Shown: positions 1 through 12,200 of the stretch, one piece after another
How positions within the stretch are numbered: the stretch's first letter is position 1
Layout: every line of letters starts with the position of its first letter
NCBI RefSeq assembly: GCF_000718635.1
Contig: NZ_JOBF01000003.1
Coordinates: 186,001-250,000 of the forward strand
Direction: 5' to 3'
Length of the DNA: 64,000 bases
Source of the DNA: Streptomyces varsoviensis
GTDB taxonomy: Bacteria > Actinomycetota > Actinomycetes > Streptomycetales > Streptomycetaceae
The notes under the pieces: model-generated
The model's database searches: none
Seen by the model: the letters and a program-made list of their open reading frames with translations, nothing else
Told to the model about the DNA's origin: nothing
Made by a program: the position numbers and the translations under genes

Positions 1-538
1 GCTGCTCCGTGGTCCGGCTCTCGTTCTGGGCGATGTCGAGATAGCGTGCCAACTCCGCCCGGTCGTCCCGGGGGGTGCCCAGCAGGTCGCAACTGATCTG
101 CCCCGCCATGGGCCAGGCGAAGTGCCGCATGAAGTCGGCCGGCTGCCCGACGCTCTCCATGGTGTCCATGCAGTCCGCCACCACCTCCTCTATGAGGGGC
201 ACCAGCCTGCGCGTGCGCCGCAGCGTGAACTCCGGTGTCACCATCCTCCGCAACCGGGTGTGGTCGGGCGGGTCGCACTGGAGCAGGTTCCCGGGCAGGA
301 TCAGGCCCTTGGACTCCTCCTCGCTGTCGGCGGGCGGCCGGGAACTGAAGCGCTTGGGGTCACCGAGCACCGCCCGCACCTCGGCGTGACCGGTGGCGAG
401 CCACTTCACCCGGCCGAAGGGACCGACGGTGATGTCGGCCTCCACCAGCGGCTCCTCCTTGGTCATCCGTACGAGCTCGGGCACGGGGTCGAAACGGTTT
501 CGGCGGTGATGCACGGGGATCTCCGGCGGGTGGGCCAT
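1..538 (-). CDS. Cytochrome P450, N-terminal part (runs off the window); probable glycopeptide cross-linking (Oxy-type) enzyme
   Basis: Only the first 179 codons are present; the heme-binding Cys region lies beyond position 1. The visible part begins MAHPPEIPVHHRRNRFDPVP and carries the P450 helix-C signature QCDPPDHTRLRRMVTPEFT, where the WxxxR/HTRLR region binds a heme propionate. This is followed by a helix stretch typical of actinobacterial CYP105/107-like and Oxy enzymes. The ATG at 538 follows an AGGAGG stretch. It lies 146 bp downstream of the terminal NRPS gene, whose last module has an X domain, the platform that recruits Oxy P450s in glycopeptide assembly. I infer that it makes an aryl or aryl-ether cross-link on the carrier-bound peptide. 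A beta-hydroxylase or another tailoring P450 remains possible, because the substrate-binding half is not visible. Confidence 0.9.
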   Translation of the reverse strand, partial: MAHPPEIPVHHRRNRFDPVPELVRMTKEEPLVEADITVGPFGRVKWLATGHAEVRAVLGDPKRFSSRPPADSEEESKGLILPGNLLQCDPPDHTRLRRMVTPEFTLRRTRRLVPLIEEVVADCMDTMESVGQPADFMRHFAWPMAGQISCDLLGTPRDDRAELARYLDIAQNESRTTEQ

Positions 539-551
539 CTCGGTTCCCCTC

Positions 552-645
552 CTCTTCGGTGTGGTGACGTCCTCTTCGGTGTGGTGAGGGATTTCCGTGT
601 GGTGAGGGATTTCGGTGTGGTGAGGGATTTCGGTGTGGTTCAGGG
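552..645. repeat. Tandem repeats, 18-20 bp, five copies, between the terminal NRPS gene and the P450
   Basis: Five head-to-tail copies of a unit close to TTCGGTGTGGTGAGGGAT start at about 552, 572, 592, 610 and 628. The first two copies are 20 bp and the later ones 18 bp, with one or two substitutions each. They occupy most of the 146-bp spacer upstream of the P450 start, so they lie in its leader if the gene is co-transcribed. No protein-coding role is evident. Confidence 0.85.
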
Positions 646-684
646 CATGACGTGTCGGCCGCTCCTATACCGGTTACCGGTCGC

Positions 685-3600
685 TCACGCCTCGGCCGCG
701 GACCGGAGCTTTCGCGTGATGACGCGTGCGATGTGCGACAAGGGCGCGGACCGGAGCATCCGGTGGTGGTCGGCGGCCACCTCGTGCGACTCGATGTCCC
801 CCTCGATGTAGGGCTGCCAGCTCGCGATGGACTCGGCCACCGGCTGCTCGGCCGGCCGGCCCTCGGCCGCGACGAAGAGCAGCAGGTCGCCCGGGTAGGA
901 GGGCGGCGTGTAGCCGGCCGCGGCCCGGACCAGGTTGTCGTGCACGCGCTGCACCGCGGAGCGGAGTCCCGTGCTCGTTCCCTGGCCGTCTTCCACGCCG
1001 CTCACCTCGATGAACTCGTCGAGTTCGCGCTGCACTTGCTCGCCGACCCGTTCGTCGGCCCCGCTGACTCGGCCGCCCTCGGGCGGCTCGTCGCCGGCGT
1101 CCACGACCTTGACGCCGGCGCTGGGAAAGGCGTCGAGAACGGCGAGGAGCGCCACCCGCTCGCCCGTCTCCGCCAGCCGGGCGGCCATCGTGTGCGCGAC
1201 GGTGCCGCCGAAGGACCAGCCGAGGATGTGGTACGGGCCTTCGGGCTGGGCGGCGCGGATCTGCTCGACGTAGTCCTCCGCCATCTCCTGGAGGCTGCGC
1301 GGCATCCGCTCCTCCCCCGCGAGCCCGCGTGCCTGGAGCCCGTACACCGGCTGGTCCTGCGACAGGTGCCGCAGGAGGCCCAGGTAGCCCCAGCTCAGTC
1401 CCAGTGTGGGGTGGACACAGAACAGCGGGGGCCGGCTGCCCGTGGACCGCAGCGGGAGGAGCACCCCCAGGCCCAACTGGCCGTCCTGGCGGTCCCGGCC
1501 GTCCCGGCGGTTCGTGCTGCCCCCGCCGTTCGTGCCGCTCTGGTCACGGGCCGCGTCGCGGGCCGCCTCGCGGGCCGCCAGCTCCCGCATCTCGTCCGGG
1601 CCGAGCCGCAGGTCGAGCTGGCTCAGGCGCAGTTCCGGGTCGGCCGCCACCTGTTCCAGGACGTGGACCAGCCGGTTGCCGAGGACGGTCGCGGTGGACT
1701 CGTCGAACAGGTCGGTGGCGTAGCACAGGTGCCCTTCGACGCCGTCCGGGCCGCCGTCGACGCGATGGCGGCCGGTGAGGCAGACCGACAGGTCCAGCTC
1801 GGTGGTGGTGACTCCCGTGTCCACGCGGATGGTGCGCACCCCGGGCAGGCCCGACGCCTCCCCCGCGTCCACGGGGTCGTCGGTGAAGTCCAGGCCGACC
1901 TGGAAGACGGGGTGGTGCGCCGCCGACGGCGTCAGCGTGAGCCCGTCCAGGATGCGCTCGAAGGGCAGGTCCAGGTTCCGGCGGGCTTCCCTGTTGGCCC
2001 GCTGGGCGCGGCCGAGCAGGTCGCGGAAGGTCGGGTCGCCGGAGGTGTCCGTACGCAGCGGCAGCGGTCCGGCGAACGGGCCGACCAGCCCTTCGAGGCC
2101 GTCCTCGTCCCGGCGCGGCAGCTCGGTGCCGATGACGATGTCGCTGCCGGCGCCGAGCCGGGTGAGCAGCGCCGCGAGCGCGGCCTGCACGACCGTGAAG
2201 GCCGTGGCACCGCTCGGTTCGGCCAGCGCCGTCAGTCCGGCGTGCAGACCGGCGTGCAGGCTCAGCGGCACCCGGGCGCCCCGGTGGGAGGCCAGGGCGG
2301 GCCGCGGGCGGTCGGCCGGCAGGTCCAGCGCGCCGTCCACGCCCGCCAACGCCTCGCGCCAGTGCGTCATTTGGTCGTTGACCAGGGTGTCCGGCTCGTC
2401 GACGCCGAGCAGCAGCTCGCGCTCCCACAGGGCGTATTCGGCGAACTGGTAGTTCAGCGGGGCGCGGTCGGGCGCCCGGCCCTTGCGCCGCGCGCCGTAG
2501 GACGCCGCCAGGTCCCGCACCAGCGGGTCCAGTGACGCCTCGTCGGCGGCGATGCGGTGCACCACGAGCAGCAGGACGTGCTCGGTCTCGGAGAGGACGT
2601 ACAGGTACTGCGCCCAGGGCGCGTCCTGGGTCAGGTCGAAGGCGTGCGCCGTGCCGGCGGCCAGCAGGCCGGGCAGTTCCTCCGCGGTGGCCGTCCGTAC
2701 GACGGGCTCCGGGCGGGCCGCTTCGAGGGGCTGGATGTGCTGGCGCAGGTCGCCCCGGACTCCGGTGAAGGTGGTCCGCAGGATCTCGTGGCGCGCGGCG
2801 ACGTCCCCCAGCGCGGCGTCGAGCGCTTCCCGGTCCAGGTCGCCGCGCAGCCGTAGCGCCACCGATACTCGGTGGCCCGCTCCGCTGTCGTCCAGCCGGG
2901 TCATCAGCCACGTACGCAACTGGCTCACGGTGGCGGGCGCTTCGTCGCCGTACTCGGCGGGCTCCAGCACCGGGCGCGCCCTGGCGGCCAGGGACCGGGC
3001 CACACCGGCCGGGGTCGCCGCGAGGAAGAACTGCCGCATCGACATCCCGGCCTCGAACCTCTCGCGGATGCGCCCGAGGAGGCGCATCGCCAGCCCGGAC
3101 TCCCCGCCGAGCCGGAAGAAGTCGTCCTCGACGCCCACCCGTTCCAGCCCCAGCACCTCGGCGAACAGGCCGCACAGGACCTCCTCCGTCTCGTTGCCGG
3201 GGGCCCGGTCGGAGACCCGTTCGGCGAAGTCGGGGGCGGGCAGGGCCGTGCGGTCCACCTTGCCGTTCGGCGTCAGGGGCAGCTCCCCCAGCACCAGGAG
3301 GTCCGCCGGCACCATGTAGTCCGGCAGCACCTTGGCGACCTGCTCGCGGATCAGCTCCGGGTCCACTTCCTGGCCGTCGAGGACGATGTAGCCCATCAGC
3401 AGGCGCTCGCCGGGGCCGTCCGCGCGAGCGTCCACCACGGCCTGGGCCACGGACGGGTGCGCGGCCAGGGCCGCCTCGACCTCGCCCAGTTCCACCCGGA
3501 AGCCGCGGATCTTGACCTGGCCGTCGGAGCGCCCGATGAAGAGCAGTTCGCCGCCGCCCGTCCGGCGCACCAGGTCGCCGGTGCGGTACATCCGCTCCCC

Positions 3601-6090
3601 GGGCGCGAAGGGGCAGGCCACGAACCGCTCCGCGGTCGGGCCGGAGCGGCCCAGGTAGCCGTGCGCCAGGCCGGTGCCGGCGATGTAGAGCTCGCCGGCC
3701 GCGCCCGGCGGTACGGGCTGGAGGAAGGCGTCCAGGACGTACACCCGGCGGTTGTCCAGCGGGCGGCCCAGCGGCAGCCGCGGTCCCATCGGCTGCCCCG
3801 GCGCGGCCAGATGCCAGGTGGCGCACAGGGTGACCTCGGTGGGCCCGTACAGGTGGCGGACCGCGACCTCGGGGCACTCCTGGCGCACGCGGGCGACGGC
3901 CTCGACGGGCACCACATCGCCGCCGGTCAGCACCTCCCGCAGGCCGGTGAAGCAGCCGGGCGACTCCTCCGCGATCACCCGGAACGACCCCGCGGTCAGG
4001 TGCACGGTCGTGACGCCGCCCGCGGCCGCCTCGCGAATCCGCTGGGGGTCCACCACGCCCGGCGGTGCCATGACCACCCGGCCGCCCGCGGCCAGCGGAA
4101 CCCATGCCTCGAACAGTGAGGCGTCGAAGGCGTGCGGGGCGTGCATCAGGACCGCGTCGTGCGCGCCGACCGACCAGCCGCGGTCCCCCACCAGCCCGGC
4201 CACCGCGCCGTGCGGCACCGCCACGCCCTTCGGCACTCCGGTCGAACCCGAGGTGTACATCACGTACGCGAGGTCCTGTGCCGTGACGCGTTCCGGCCGC
4301 CGGTCCGCCGGGCGCCCGGAGACCTCCGCCGCCACCGTCGGGTCGTCCAGCACCACCGGTCGCGCCGTGCTGTCCACCGGCACCATGTGCCGGGTCGCGC
4401 CCGTGCACACCACGGCCACCGGGCCGGAGTCGGCGAGCATGAACGCCACCCGCTCCGCCGGGTAGGCGGGGTCCACCGGCACATACGCGGCCCCGGTCCG
4501 CCACACCGCCAGCAGCGCCGCGAGCAGCCGGGCCGAGCGTTCCATCAGCACCGCTACGCGGTCGCCGCGGCGCACACCGAGGTCACCGAGGTAGGCCGCC
4601 AGCCGGCCGGACTCGGCCATCAACTCGCCGTACGTCAGGGCCTGCCCGCCGTCCACGATGGCTATGGCGGCGGGGTCCCGCGCCGCCCGGCCGGCGATCA
4701 GCTCCACGGCCGAGGCGCCGATGGGGGGCGCCTCCTTCGCTTCCGACTCGCCTATGGCCAGCCGGTGTTCGGACTCGTCCAGTACGGCGATCCGGCCGAC
4801 CGGCGCCGACGGGTCGGCGACCATCTGCTCCAGCACCCGCACCACCCGCCGCCCGATGGCCCGGGCCTCGCCCGGGCTCAGCAGGTCGGGCCGGAAGGAC
4901 AGCCGCATGCTCATGCGGGGGCCCGGGAACACGCCGAGCGTGAGGGGGTAGTGGGCGCCGTTGCGGGAGAGGCCGTCGGGCTCCAGGGAGAGGGCGCCGG
5001 GGCCGGGCGGGCCGTCGGGCGAGTGCGGCAGGTTCTCGTAGACCATGAGCGTGTCGAAGAGGGCGCCGGGCCCGCCGAGCTTCTGGACCTCGGCCAGGCT
5101 CAGGTGCTGATGGCTGGTCAGCGCCGACTGGCGTTCCTGGAGCTCCTGGAGCACCGCCAGCGCCGACCGCGCGCCGTCCAGCCGTACGCGCACCGGCAGC
5201 GTGTTGATCAGGAGCCCCACCATGGATTCCACGTGCGGCAGTTCGGGCGGGCGGCCGGCCACGGTGGCGCCGAAGACCACGTCCGTACGGCCGGTGAGCC
5301 GGGAAAGCACCAGCGCCCAGGCCCCCTGCACCACCGTGTTGACCGTCAGGCGGTGCCGGCGGGCCAGCTCGGCCAGGCGCCGGGTGGGCTCCTCCGGGAC
5401 ATCGATCAACGCGTCCTCGGGGACCACGGGCGCGCGTTCCGGGTCGGCCGGCACGATGAGCGTCGGCTCTTCGATGCCGGCCAGCTCCGTACGCCACGCG
5501 GTCCGTGCCGCGTCCTTGTCCTGGCGGCCCAGCCAGGCGAGGTAGTCCCGGTAGGACGTGGTGCGCGGCAGCGCGGAGGCGTCGCCCCCCGCCGCGTACA
5601 CCGCGGACAGCTCCGAGAGCAGCACCGGCATGGACCAGCCGTCCATGAGGATGTGGTGGCTGGTGACCACCAGCCGGTGGCGCGCCGGGCCCATCCGGAT
5701 CAGCAGCAGCCGCAGCAGCGGCGGCGCCGTCAGGTCGAAGCGCCGCGCCCGCTCCTCCCCGGCCAGGCGCTCCGCCTCGGCCAGCGCCTCCTCGGCGCCG
5801 CCCAGCGCCGACACATCGGCCTCCTGCCAGGGCAGCGTCACCCGCCGGGCGATGACCTGCGCCATCCGCGCCCCGCTCACCCACCGGAAGCACGCCCGCA
5901 ACGCCGCGTGCCGCTCTGCCAGCGCCTCCCACGACGCGCGCAACCGGTCCGCGTCCAACGGTCCGTCGACGGCCAGCGAAGACTGCACGGTGTAGACGTC
6001 CGGCCCCTCGTCGTCGAAGGCCGCCTGGAACAACAGCCCCTCCTGCAACGGGGACAGCGGCCATACGTCTTCGACCATGGATCGGGTCAT
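685..6090 (-). CDS. comD: NRPS terminal module 7: C-A(Hpg)-T-X-TE, ComD-like
   Basis: 1801 aa. Condensation domain (about 1-430) with HHILMDGWS at about 142. Adenylation domain (about 470-960) with [11 protein letters not shown] and PNGKVDR; the specificity residues read D-A-F-H-L-G-L-L-C-K, a 4-hydroxyphenylglycine code. Carrier domain with LGGES near 990. A second C-like domain (about 1045-1480) has HRIAADE in place of HHxxxDG, as in the X domains of glycopeptide synthetases that bind Oxy P450s. The thioesterase (about 1550-1800) has GWSFGG and a C-terminal DHHRM. It should add the seventh residue, host P450 cross-linking and release the peptide. The ATG at 6090 follows GAGGAG, unlike the ATG-type codon further upstream at 6171. 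Symbol follows the complestatin cluster; the assignment rests on architecture and codes, not on a database search. Confidence 0.93.
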   Translation of the reverse strand: MTRSMVEDVWPLSPLQEGLLFQAAFDDEGPDVYTVQSSLAVDGPLDADRLRASWEALAERHAALRACFRWVSGARMAQVIARRVTLPWQEADVSALGGAEEALAEAERLAGEERARRFDLTAPPLLRLLLIRMGPARHRLVVTSHHILMDGWSMPVLLSELSAVYAAGGDASALPRTTSYRDYLAWLGRQDKDAARTAWRTELAGIEEPTLIVPADPERAPVVPEDALIDVPEEPTRRLAELARRHRLTVNTVVQGAWALVLSRLTGRTDVVFGATVAGRPPELPHVESMVGLLINTLPVRVRLDGARSALAVLQELQERQSALTSHQHLSLAEVQKLGGPGALFDTLMVYENLPHSPDGPPGPGALSLEPDGLSRNGAHYPLTLGVFPGPRMSMRLSFRPDLLSPGEARAIGRRVVRVLEQMVADPSAPVGRIAVLDESEHRLAIGESEAKEAPPIGASAVELIAGRAARDPAAIAIVDGGQALTYGELMAESGRLAAYLGDLGVRRGDRVAVLMERSARLLAALLAVWRTGAAYVPVDPAYPAERVAFMLADSGPVAVVCTGATRHMVPVDSTARPVVLDDPTVAAEVSGRPADRRPERVTAQDLAYVMYTSGSTGVPKGVAVPHGAVAGLVGDRGWSVGAHDAVLMHAPHAFDASLFEAWVPLAAGGRVVMAPPGVVDPQRIREAAAGGVTTVHLTAGSFRVIAEESPGCFTGLREVLTGGDVVPVEAVARVRQECPEVAVRHLYGPTEVTLCATWHLAAPGQPMGPRLPLGRPLDNRRVYVLDAFLQPVPPGAAGELYIAGTGLAHGYLGRSGPTAERFVACPFAPGERMYRTGDLVRRTGGGELLFIGRSDGQVKIRGFRVELGEVEAALAAHPSVAQAVVDARADGPGERLLMGYIVLDGQEVDPELIREQVAKVLPDYMVPADLLVLGELPLTPNGKVDRTALPAPDFAERVSDRAPGNETEEVLCGLFAEVLGLERVGVEDDFFRLGGESGLAMRLLGRIRERFEAGMSMRQFFLAATPAGVARSLAARARPVLEPAEYGDEAPATVSQLRTWLMTRLDDSGAGHRVSVALRLRGDLDREALDAALGDVAARHEILRTTFTGVRGDLRQHIQPLEAARPEPVVRTATAEELPGLLAAGTAHAFDLTQDAPWAQYLYVLSETEHVLLLVVHRIAADEASLDPLVRDLAASYGARRKGRAPDRAPLNYQFAEYALWERELLLGVDEPDTLVNDQMTHWREALAGVDGALDLPADRPRPALASHRGARVPLSLHAGLHAGLTALAEPSGATAFTVVQAALAALLTRLGAGSDIVIGTELPRRDEDGLEGLVGPFAGPLPLRTDTSGDPTFRDLLGRAQRANREARRNLDLPFERILDGLTLTPSAAHHPVFQVGLDFTDDPVDAGEASGLPGVRTIRVDTGVTTTELDLSVCLTGRHRVDGGPDGVEGHLCYATDLFDESTATVLGNRLVHVLEQVAADPELRLSQLDLRLGPDEMRELAAREAARDAARDQSGTNGGGSTNRRDGRDRQDGQLGLGVLLPLRSTGSRPPLFCVHPTLGLSWGYLGLLRHLSQDQPVYGLQARGLAGEERMPRSLQEMAEDYVEQIRAAQPEGPYHILGWSFGGTVAHTMAARLAETGERVALLAVLDAFPSAGVKVVDAGDEPPEGGRVSGADERVGEQVQRELDEFIEVSGVEDGQGTSTGLRSAVQRVHDNLVRAAAGYTPPSYPGDLLLFVAAEGRPAEQPVAESIASWQPYIEGDIESHEVAADHHRMLRSAPLSHIARVITRKLRSAAEA

Positions 6091-6126
6091 CGTGTTCTCC
6101 TCACAACCATTCGTCCTCGTCGGGTA

Positions 6127-6210
6127 TCGCGCTCGGTCGGTTGTCGCGCTCGGTCGGTTGTCGCGTTTCACCGCTCGTCATCGCTTGTCATCGCTCGTCA
6201 TCGCTCTTCA
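6127..6210. repeat. Two families of short tandem repeats between NRPS genes for modules 6 and 7
   Basis: TCGCGCTCGGTCGGTTG occurs twice back to back (6127-6143 and 6144-6160). A 10-bp unit close to TCGCTCGTCA then occurs four times (6171-6210), running into the last codons of the upstream gene. Together they fill most of the roughly 107-bp spacer before the ribosome site of the terminal NRPS gene. Confidence 0.85.
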
Positions 6211-9200
6211 TCGCTGAATCCGGCTTCGAGGTCGTCGATCTGGCTCTGGGCGAGGCCGAAGAGGGAGAAGTCGGAAGGGGTGTGGCCGCCCGCCGCGGGG
6301 TCGGTCGTGTGGGCCGCCAGGCCGCTCAGCAGGTCCAGCCAGTCCTGGCCCAGGCGTCGCGCGGCGGTGTCGTCCAGCAGGCGGCCGGACCAGCTCAGCG
6401 TGAGGGTCAGGTCCGGTCCGCCGGGGGTGTCCCGTACGAGAGCGGCCGCCGCCAGGGCGTCCGGGGCGGGCCGGACGCCGTCGGGACGGCCGTCGGCGGC
6501 CGACTCGGCGGTCAGTCGCCAGGCGCCCGGCGCCGGTCCGCTCCCGGGAGCGGTGGCGTGGTGGTGGGTGAAGAGGAGCCGGGGTTCCGCCGCCGCGCCG
6601 TGCCGTGGGCGGGTCGCGTGCGGCGGCCCCTCTGCGGGCACCGCGCGCGACTGCTCCTTGACCGCCTTGAGCAGCGTGCCGGCCGTCGGGCCGCCCGCCA
6701 AGGCGTCGTCCAGGTCGGCGGCTTCGGCCAGGTCGAGCCGTACGGTGCGGGTGCCGGCGAACCGGCCCACCGTCCGCGACACGTCCAGCTCGCCTGCCCA
6801 CGGAGCCGGTTCCCGTCCGTCCGTACCGACCTCCACCTCCACGGTGGCACCGGGCCCCGTGGCGCCGGACTCCGTGGCGCCAGGCCCCGCGGTCGTCCGC
6901 CGGCGGACGACCGCGGCCGCCAGAGCCGCCAGCAGCGCCTCGCGGACTTCGCAGTGGAAGGCGGCCGGCGTCCGGTGGACCAGTGTGTCCGCCGCGCCCT
7001 GGGGGACGGTCCACGACCGGCGGTGCCGGGGCGCGGCCAGGTCTCCGGCCACGGCCGCCGGGTCTTCGGCCGCCGTCGCCCGATCCTCGGCCGCCGACGC
7101 CCCGCCCTCGGCCGCTCCGGTACGGCCCTCCGTCACGACGGTACGGTCCTCGGCCCCGGTGTCCGGGTCCTGGTCCTGGTCCTGGTCCTCCGACACGACG
7201 GTACGGTCCTCGGCCCCGGTGTCCGGGTCCGGGTCCGGGCCCGGCTCGGGCGTGCGGGCGGACAGCGCGCCCGCCCACCGCCTGAAGGACGTAGGGGCCG
7301 GTTCGAGCGCCGCTTCCCGCCCGGCCGCCACGTCCGCGCAGGCCGCGGCCAGGTCCGTGACCACGATGCGCCAGGACGCGGCGTCCACCACGAGGGGGTG
7401 TGCCGCCAGCACCAGGCGGCCCGGCCGTGCGGGGCCGGTGTCCGCCCACACGGCGCGGAACATCGTTCCCGTGGCGGGATCGAGCCGTTCCACCGCCTCG
7501 TGCGCGGCCCGCTCGGCGGCCTCGTCCAGGCCCTCGTCGGGCACCTGTGCCGCGTCGACGCGGGTCAGGATCGCCGCGGCGGCCACCGATCCGGGCTCCG
7601 GCACCGTGAGCGCCGTCCCCGTCCCGCCGGGCGCCGTCCGGGCCCGCAGGATGTCGTGTGTGTCCAGTACGGCGCCCAGCCCGGCCAGCAGCGTCTCCCA
7701 GGTGAGCCCGGCCGGAGTGGCGACGGCCACCCACTGTGCGAGGTCCGCGCCGGGAGCGTGCTCGCCCAGCGCCCGCATCGCGGGCGTCGGGGCGATCTCG
7801 CCCACGGCCGCGTCCTCGGCGCCCGGCGCGGCCTCGCCGCCGGCCGGCGCCACGAGCCGCGCCAGGCGCTCCGGCGTCCCCTGCTCGAAGACCTGGCGCG
7901 AGGTCATCACCAGCCCCGCGCGCCGGGCGCGGGCGGCCAGTTGCATCGCCATGACGGAGTCGCCGCCCGCTTCGAAGAAGTCGTCGTCGGCGCCCACCTC
8001 TTCGACGCCGAGCACCTCCGCGAACAGGGCGCACATGACCGCCTCGTCCCGGGTACGCGGCTTCCGGCCGGAGGTCTGCCCCGCGTAGTCGGGGGCGGGC
8101 AGCGCCTTGCGGTCGGTCTTGCCGTTGGGGGTGAGCGGCAGCCGGTCCAGCGGCACGATCGCCGACGGGACCATGTACTCCGGCAGCCGCTCGGCCACGT
8201 ACTGCCGCAGCTCGGCCTGGAGCGCGCCGGTGCCGCGCCCCGCGCCCGGGTCGTTGGTCCAGGCGGACAGCGGGACGTCATCGCCCCCGCCGCCGGCCGG
8301 CTCGTACAGCTCCACCGGGGCGGCGGACGCGGCCAGTTCGGACCGTACGAACACGATGTCCAGCGCCTCCGGCGTACCAGTGGACCAGGTGGCGCCGACC
8401 CAGTAGCCCAGCCGTTCGCCGAGGTCGTGGAAGTCCTCGACGTCCGGGACTCCGTTGTCCGCGACGCCGTTGTCCGAGGCTCCGTTGCCCGAGGCGCCGC
8501 CGCCCGGGGCCCCGCCGCCCGCGCCGCCGTCGTCCGGGGCGCCGTTGTCCAGGACGCTGCGGTCCGGGACGGAACCGTCATGCAACGGGCCGTCGAGCAG
8601 TCCGTCCAAGGAGGTGCCGTCCCGTACGGCGCGGGCGAGCGCGGCCTCGCGCGCCACCCGGCTGTTGGGCACCCCGGTGACGCGCAGCCGGTCCGGCCGC
8701 TCGCCCTCCAGGTGCCGCGCCAGCCCGGCGAGCCCCCGGCCGCCCCGACCACCGTGACCACCCGGCCCGCCCTGGCCGCCCTGGCCGACCTGGCCGACCT
8801 GGCTCCCCGGTCCGACCTGGCCAACCTGGCCGCCCGTCCAGGCGCGTTCCGGCGCGCCGCTCAGCGCGAGAAGGGAGGCCCCCTTCTTGTGCAGCGTCAC
8901 GTCGTACCGGTACCGGCTCAGCTCGTTGTGGTACCGGCCGCGCTTGATCCGTATGTCCACCCCGCCGATGTCCGGCAGCCGTTCGCGCAGGGCCGTGAAG
9001 AACTCCGGGTCGACCAGCAGTTCCCGCTCCAGCACCACACTGTGCTCCACCGCGCCGCGCAGCGCCGCCACGTCGCCGGGGTCCTGCGCCCTGCGCGCCT
9101 GTACGGCGGTGGCCAGGGTCCGCAGCAGCCGCGCGTTGCGCACATCGCCGACGAACAGCGCCCCGCCGGGGGCCAGCAGCCGCAGCGCCCCCTCCAGCAC

Positions 9201-12200
9201 CTCTCGCAGGTAGCCGGCGTTGGGGAAGTACTGCGCCACCGAGTTCAGGACGACGGTGTCGAAGTGGCCGTCGGGCAGGCCGTCCGTCTCGTGGGCCGCC
9301 TGGGTCCGCAGCTCGACCCGCCCGGCCAGCGCCGGGTCCCGGTCGACGTGCCGCCGCAGTTCCTCGATGGCCGACGCGGAGAAGTCGGTGGCCCAGTACG
9401 CCTCGCAGTCCGGTGCGATATGGGAGAGCAGCAGGCCCGTTCCCACGCCGATTTCGAGCACCCGGCGCGGGCGCAGCGTCCGTATTCGCGCGACGGTCCG
9501 CGCGCGCCACTCCCGCATCTCGGGCAGCGGTATCGGAGAGCCGTCGTAACTGCTGTTCCAGCCGGCGAAGTTCTCCCCCAGCACGCCGGACTCCGGGTTG
9601 GCGTGCAGCGTGTCGTACAACTGCCGCCACTCACCGACCTGTTCGCCCTCCACCCCTTCGTCGCGCCCCCGGTTCGCGGTGTCCACGACGACATAGCCGA
9701 CCAGCCTGCTGTCGCCGGGCCGGTCCTCGCGGGCCATCACGACGGCCTGGCCGACGGCCGGGTGCGCGGCGAGCGCGGACTCGATCTCGCCCACCTCGAT
9801 CCGGTAGCCGTGGAACTTGACCTGCGCGTCGGCGCGCCCGGCGAAGACCAGCTCACCGCCGCCGGTCCAGTGCGCCAGGTCGCCGGTGCGGTACATCCGC
9901 TCGCCGGGCGCGTACGGGCAGGCCACGAAGCGTTGCGCGGTCAGCGCCCGCCGTCCCAGGTAGCCGCGGGCCAGGCCCGCTCCGGTGACGTACAGCTCCC
10001 CGGTCACGCCGGGCGGCACCGGCTGAAGGAAGGGGTCCAGCACGAACGACCGGGTGTTCGCCAGCGGCCGGCCGATGGGCACCACGTCCCCGCCCGGTGC
10101 CAGCGGCCCGCTCATCGCCGCGCACACCGTCAGCTCGGTCGGCCCGTACGCGTTGATCATGCGCCGCCCCGCCGACCACCGCTCGACCAGCGCCGGCGGG
10201 CATGCCTCGCCCGCCACCACCAGGGTCCGCAGACCCTCGGTCAGCGTCTCCTCCGCCGCCAGCACGGTCGGCGGCACCGTCGCGTGCGTGACGTCCCACG
10301 CGCGCAGCGCGGCGGCCAGCGACACCCGCGGCGGCAGCCCGTCCGGGCCGGGCATCAGCAGGGTCGCACCCGACAGCAGCGTCACGCACAGCTCGGAGAC
10401 CGCCGCGTCGAAGCTCATCGACGCCATCTGGAGGACGCGCGACCCGCCGTCCACGGCGAACCGTTCGGCCTGCGCCCGCGCCAGGTTGCCGAGGCCCGTG
10501 TGCGGGACCACGACGCCCTTGGGGAGCCCGGTCGAGCCGGAGGTGTAGATGACGTACGCGGCGCTGTCGGCGCGCAGCGGGGCGCGCCGTTCGCCGTCCG
10601 CCACCGGGGCGTCGGCGTACTCCGCCACGGTCGCGGCCACCGCCGGGTCGTCCAGGACGACCGTGCGTCCGCCGTGGCCTTCGGGGACCGCGTGCCGGGT
10701 GCCGGCGGTGCACAGCACCACCGCCGGGTCCGCGTCCCGGAGCAGGAAGGCGACCCGCTCCACCGGGTAGTCCGGATCGACCGGCACGAAGGCGCCACCG
10801 GCCATGGAGACGGCGAGCACCGCCCGTACGGACGCCACCGACCGCTCCGTCAGCACCGCCACGCGGCGCTCGGGGCCCACCCCCGCGTCGATCAGGTACC
10901 GCGCCAGCCGCCGCGCCTGCCCGGCCAACTCGCCGTAGGTGTAAGAGATCTGCTCCCCTGAAGACTGGGCGCCCACCACCGCCGTCGCCTCCGGCGAGGC
11001 GGCCGCCTGCCGCTCGAACAGCACCGGCAGCGGCTCCGGCGCCCCGGGGGCCGCCGTACGGTTCCACTCCTCCACCACCGGCGAGCGGCCGGCATCGTCC
11101 AGCGCCGCGATCCGGCCCACGGGCAGCGAGGGGTCCGCCACCACCTGTTCCAGCGTGCGGATGAGCGAGGCCAGCGTGGACCGCGCCCAGGCATGGCCGA
11201 AGACATCGGGGCGGTAGAGGAAGTCGCCCTGGTACCGCTCTCCGGGGGCCACGATCCAGGCCAGCGGGTAGTGGCCGCGGTCCTCCGGCACGCCGCCCGG
11301 CCGGATCGTCAGCGAGCCCGGCTCGGCGGGCTCCTCCGGCCCGCGGGGGTAGTTCTCGTACACCACGATCGTGTCGAACACCGCGCCAGGACCGGCCAGT
11401 TGATGGATCTCCGGCAGGCCGATGTGCTGGTGGGCCAGGAGCGCGGAGCGGCGCTCCTGAATGCCGGCTAGCAGCTCGCCGACGGGCTGTCCGCCCTCCA
11501 GAGCGACCCGGACCGGGAGGGTGTTGATGAAGAGCCCGATGATCGATTCCACGCCCGGCAGCTCCGGAGGCCGTCCGGCGACGGTGGTGCCGAACACCAC
11601 ATCGGTACGGCCGGTCAGCCGCGCCAGCTCCAGCGCCCAGACGCCCTGCAGCACGGTGTTCACCGTCAGGCCGCGCCCGCGGACCAGTTCGGTCAGGCCC
11701 CGGCTCAGCTCGTCGGACAGCTCGAAGCGCACCCGCTCCTGCCCGATCGGCGCCCTGACCAGCTCCGGGGACACCACCTCGGTCGGCTCGTCCACGCCCG
11801 CGAGCTCCGCCCGCCAGGCGCGGCGCGCGGCGTCCTTGTCCTGCCGGCCCAGCCACGCCAGGTAGTCCCGGTAGGAGGCCGGGGCCGGCAGCGTCCGGTC
11901 GTCACCGCCCGCCTTGTAGACGGCGGACGCCTCGTCGATCAGCACCGGGAGGGACCAGCCGTCCGTGAGGATGTGGTGGCTGGTCAGCACCAGTTGGTGC
12001 CGGTGTGCGCCGAGGCGGATCAGCAGCAGCCGCAGCAGCGGCGCCTCGGACAGATCGAGCCGGTGCGCCCGCTCCTCCTCCGACAGCCGCTCCGCCTCGG
12101 CCGCCGCCTCGTCCTCCGGCAGCCCTGACACGTCCGCCTCCCGCCAGCGCAACGGAACGTCCCGCCGGACCACTTGTACGGCCGCGCCCGAGGCGAGCTG

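Noticed and set aside
652..2535. Long open frames antisense to the NRPS genes (several over 1000 codons in 600-33400)
   Set aside because: They are mirror frames of very GC-rich coding sequence, rich in Arg, Gly, Ala and Pro, with no domains or ribosome sites.
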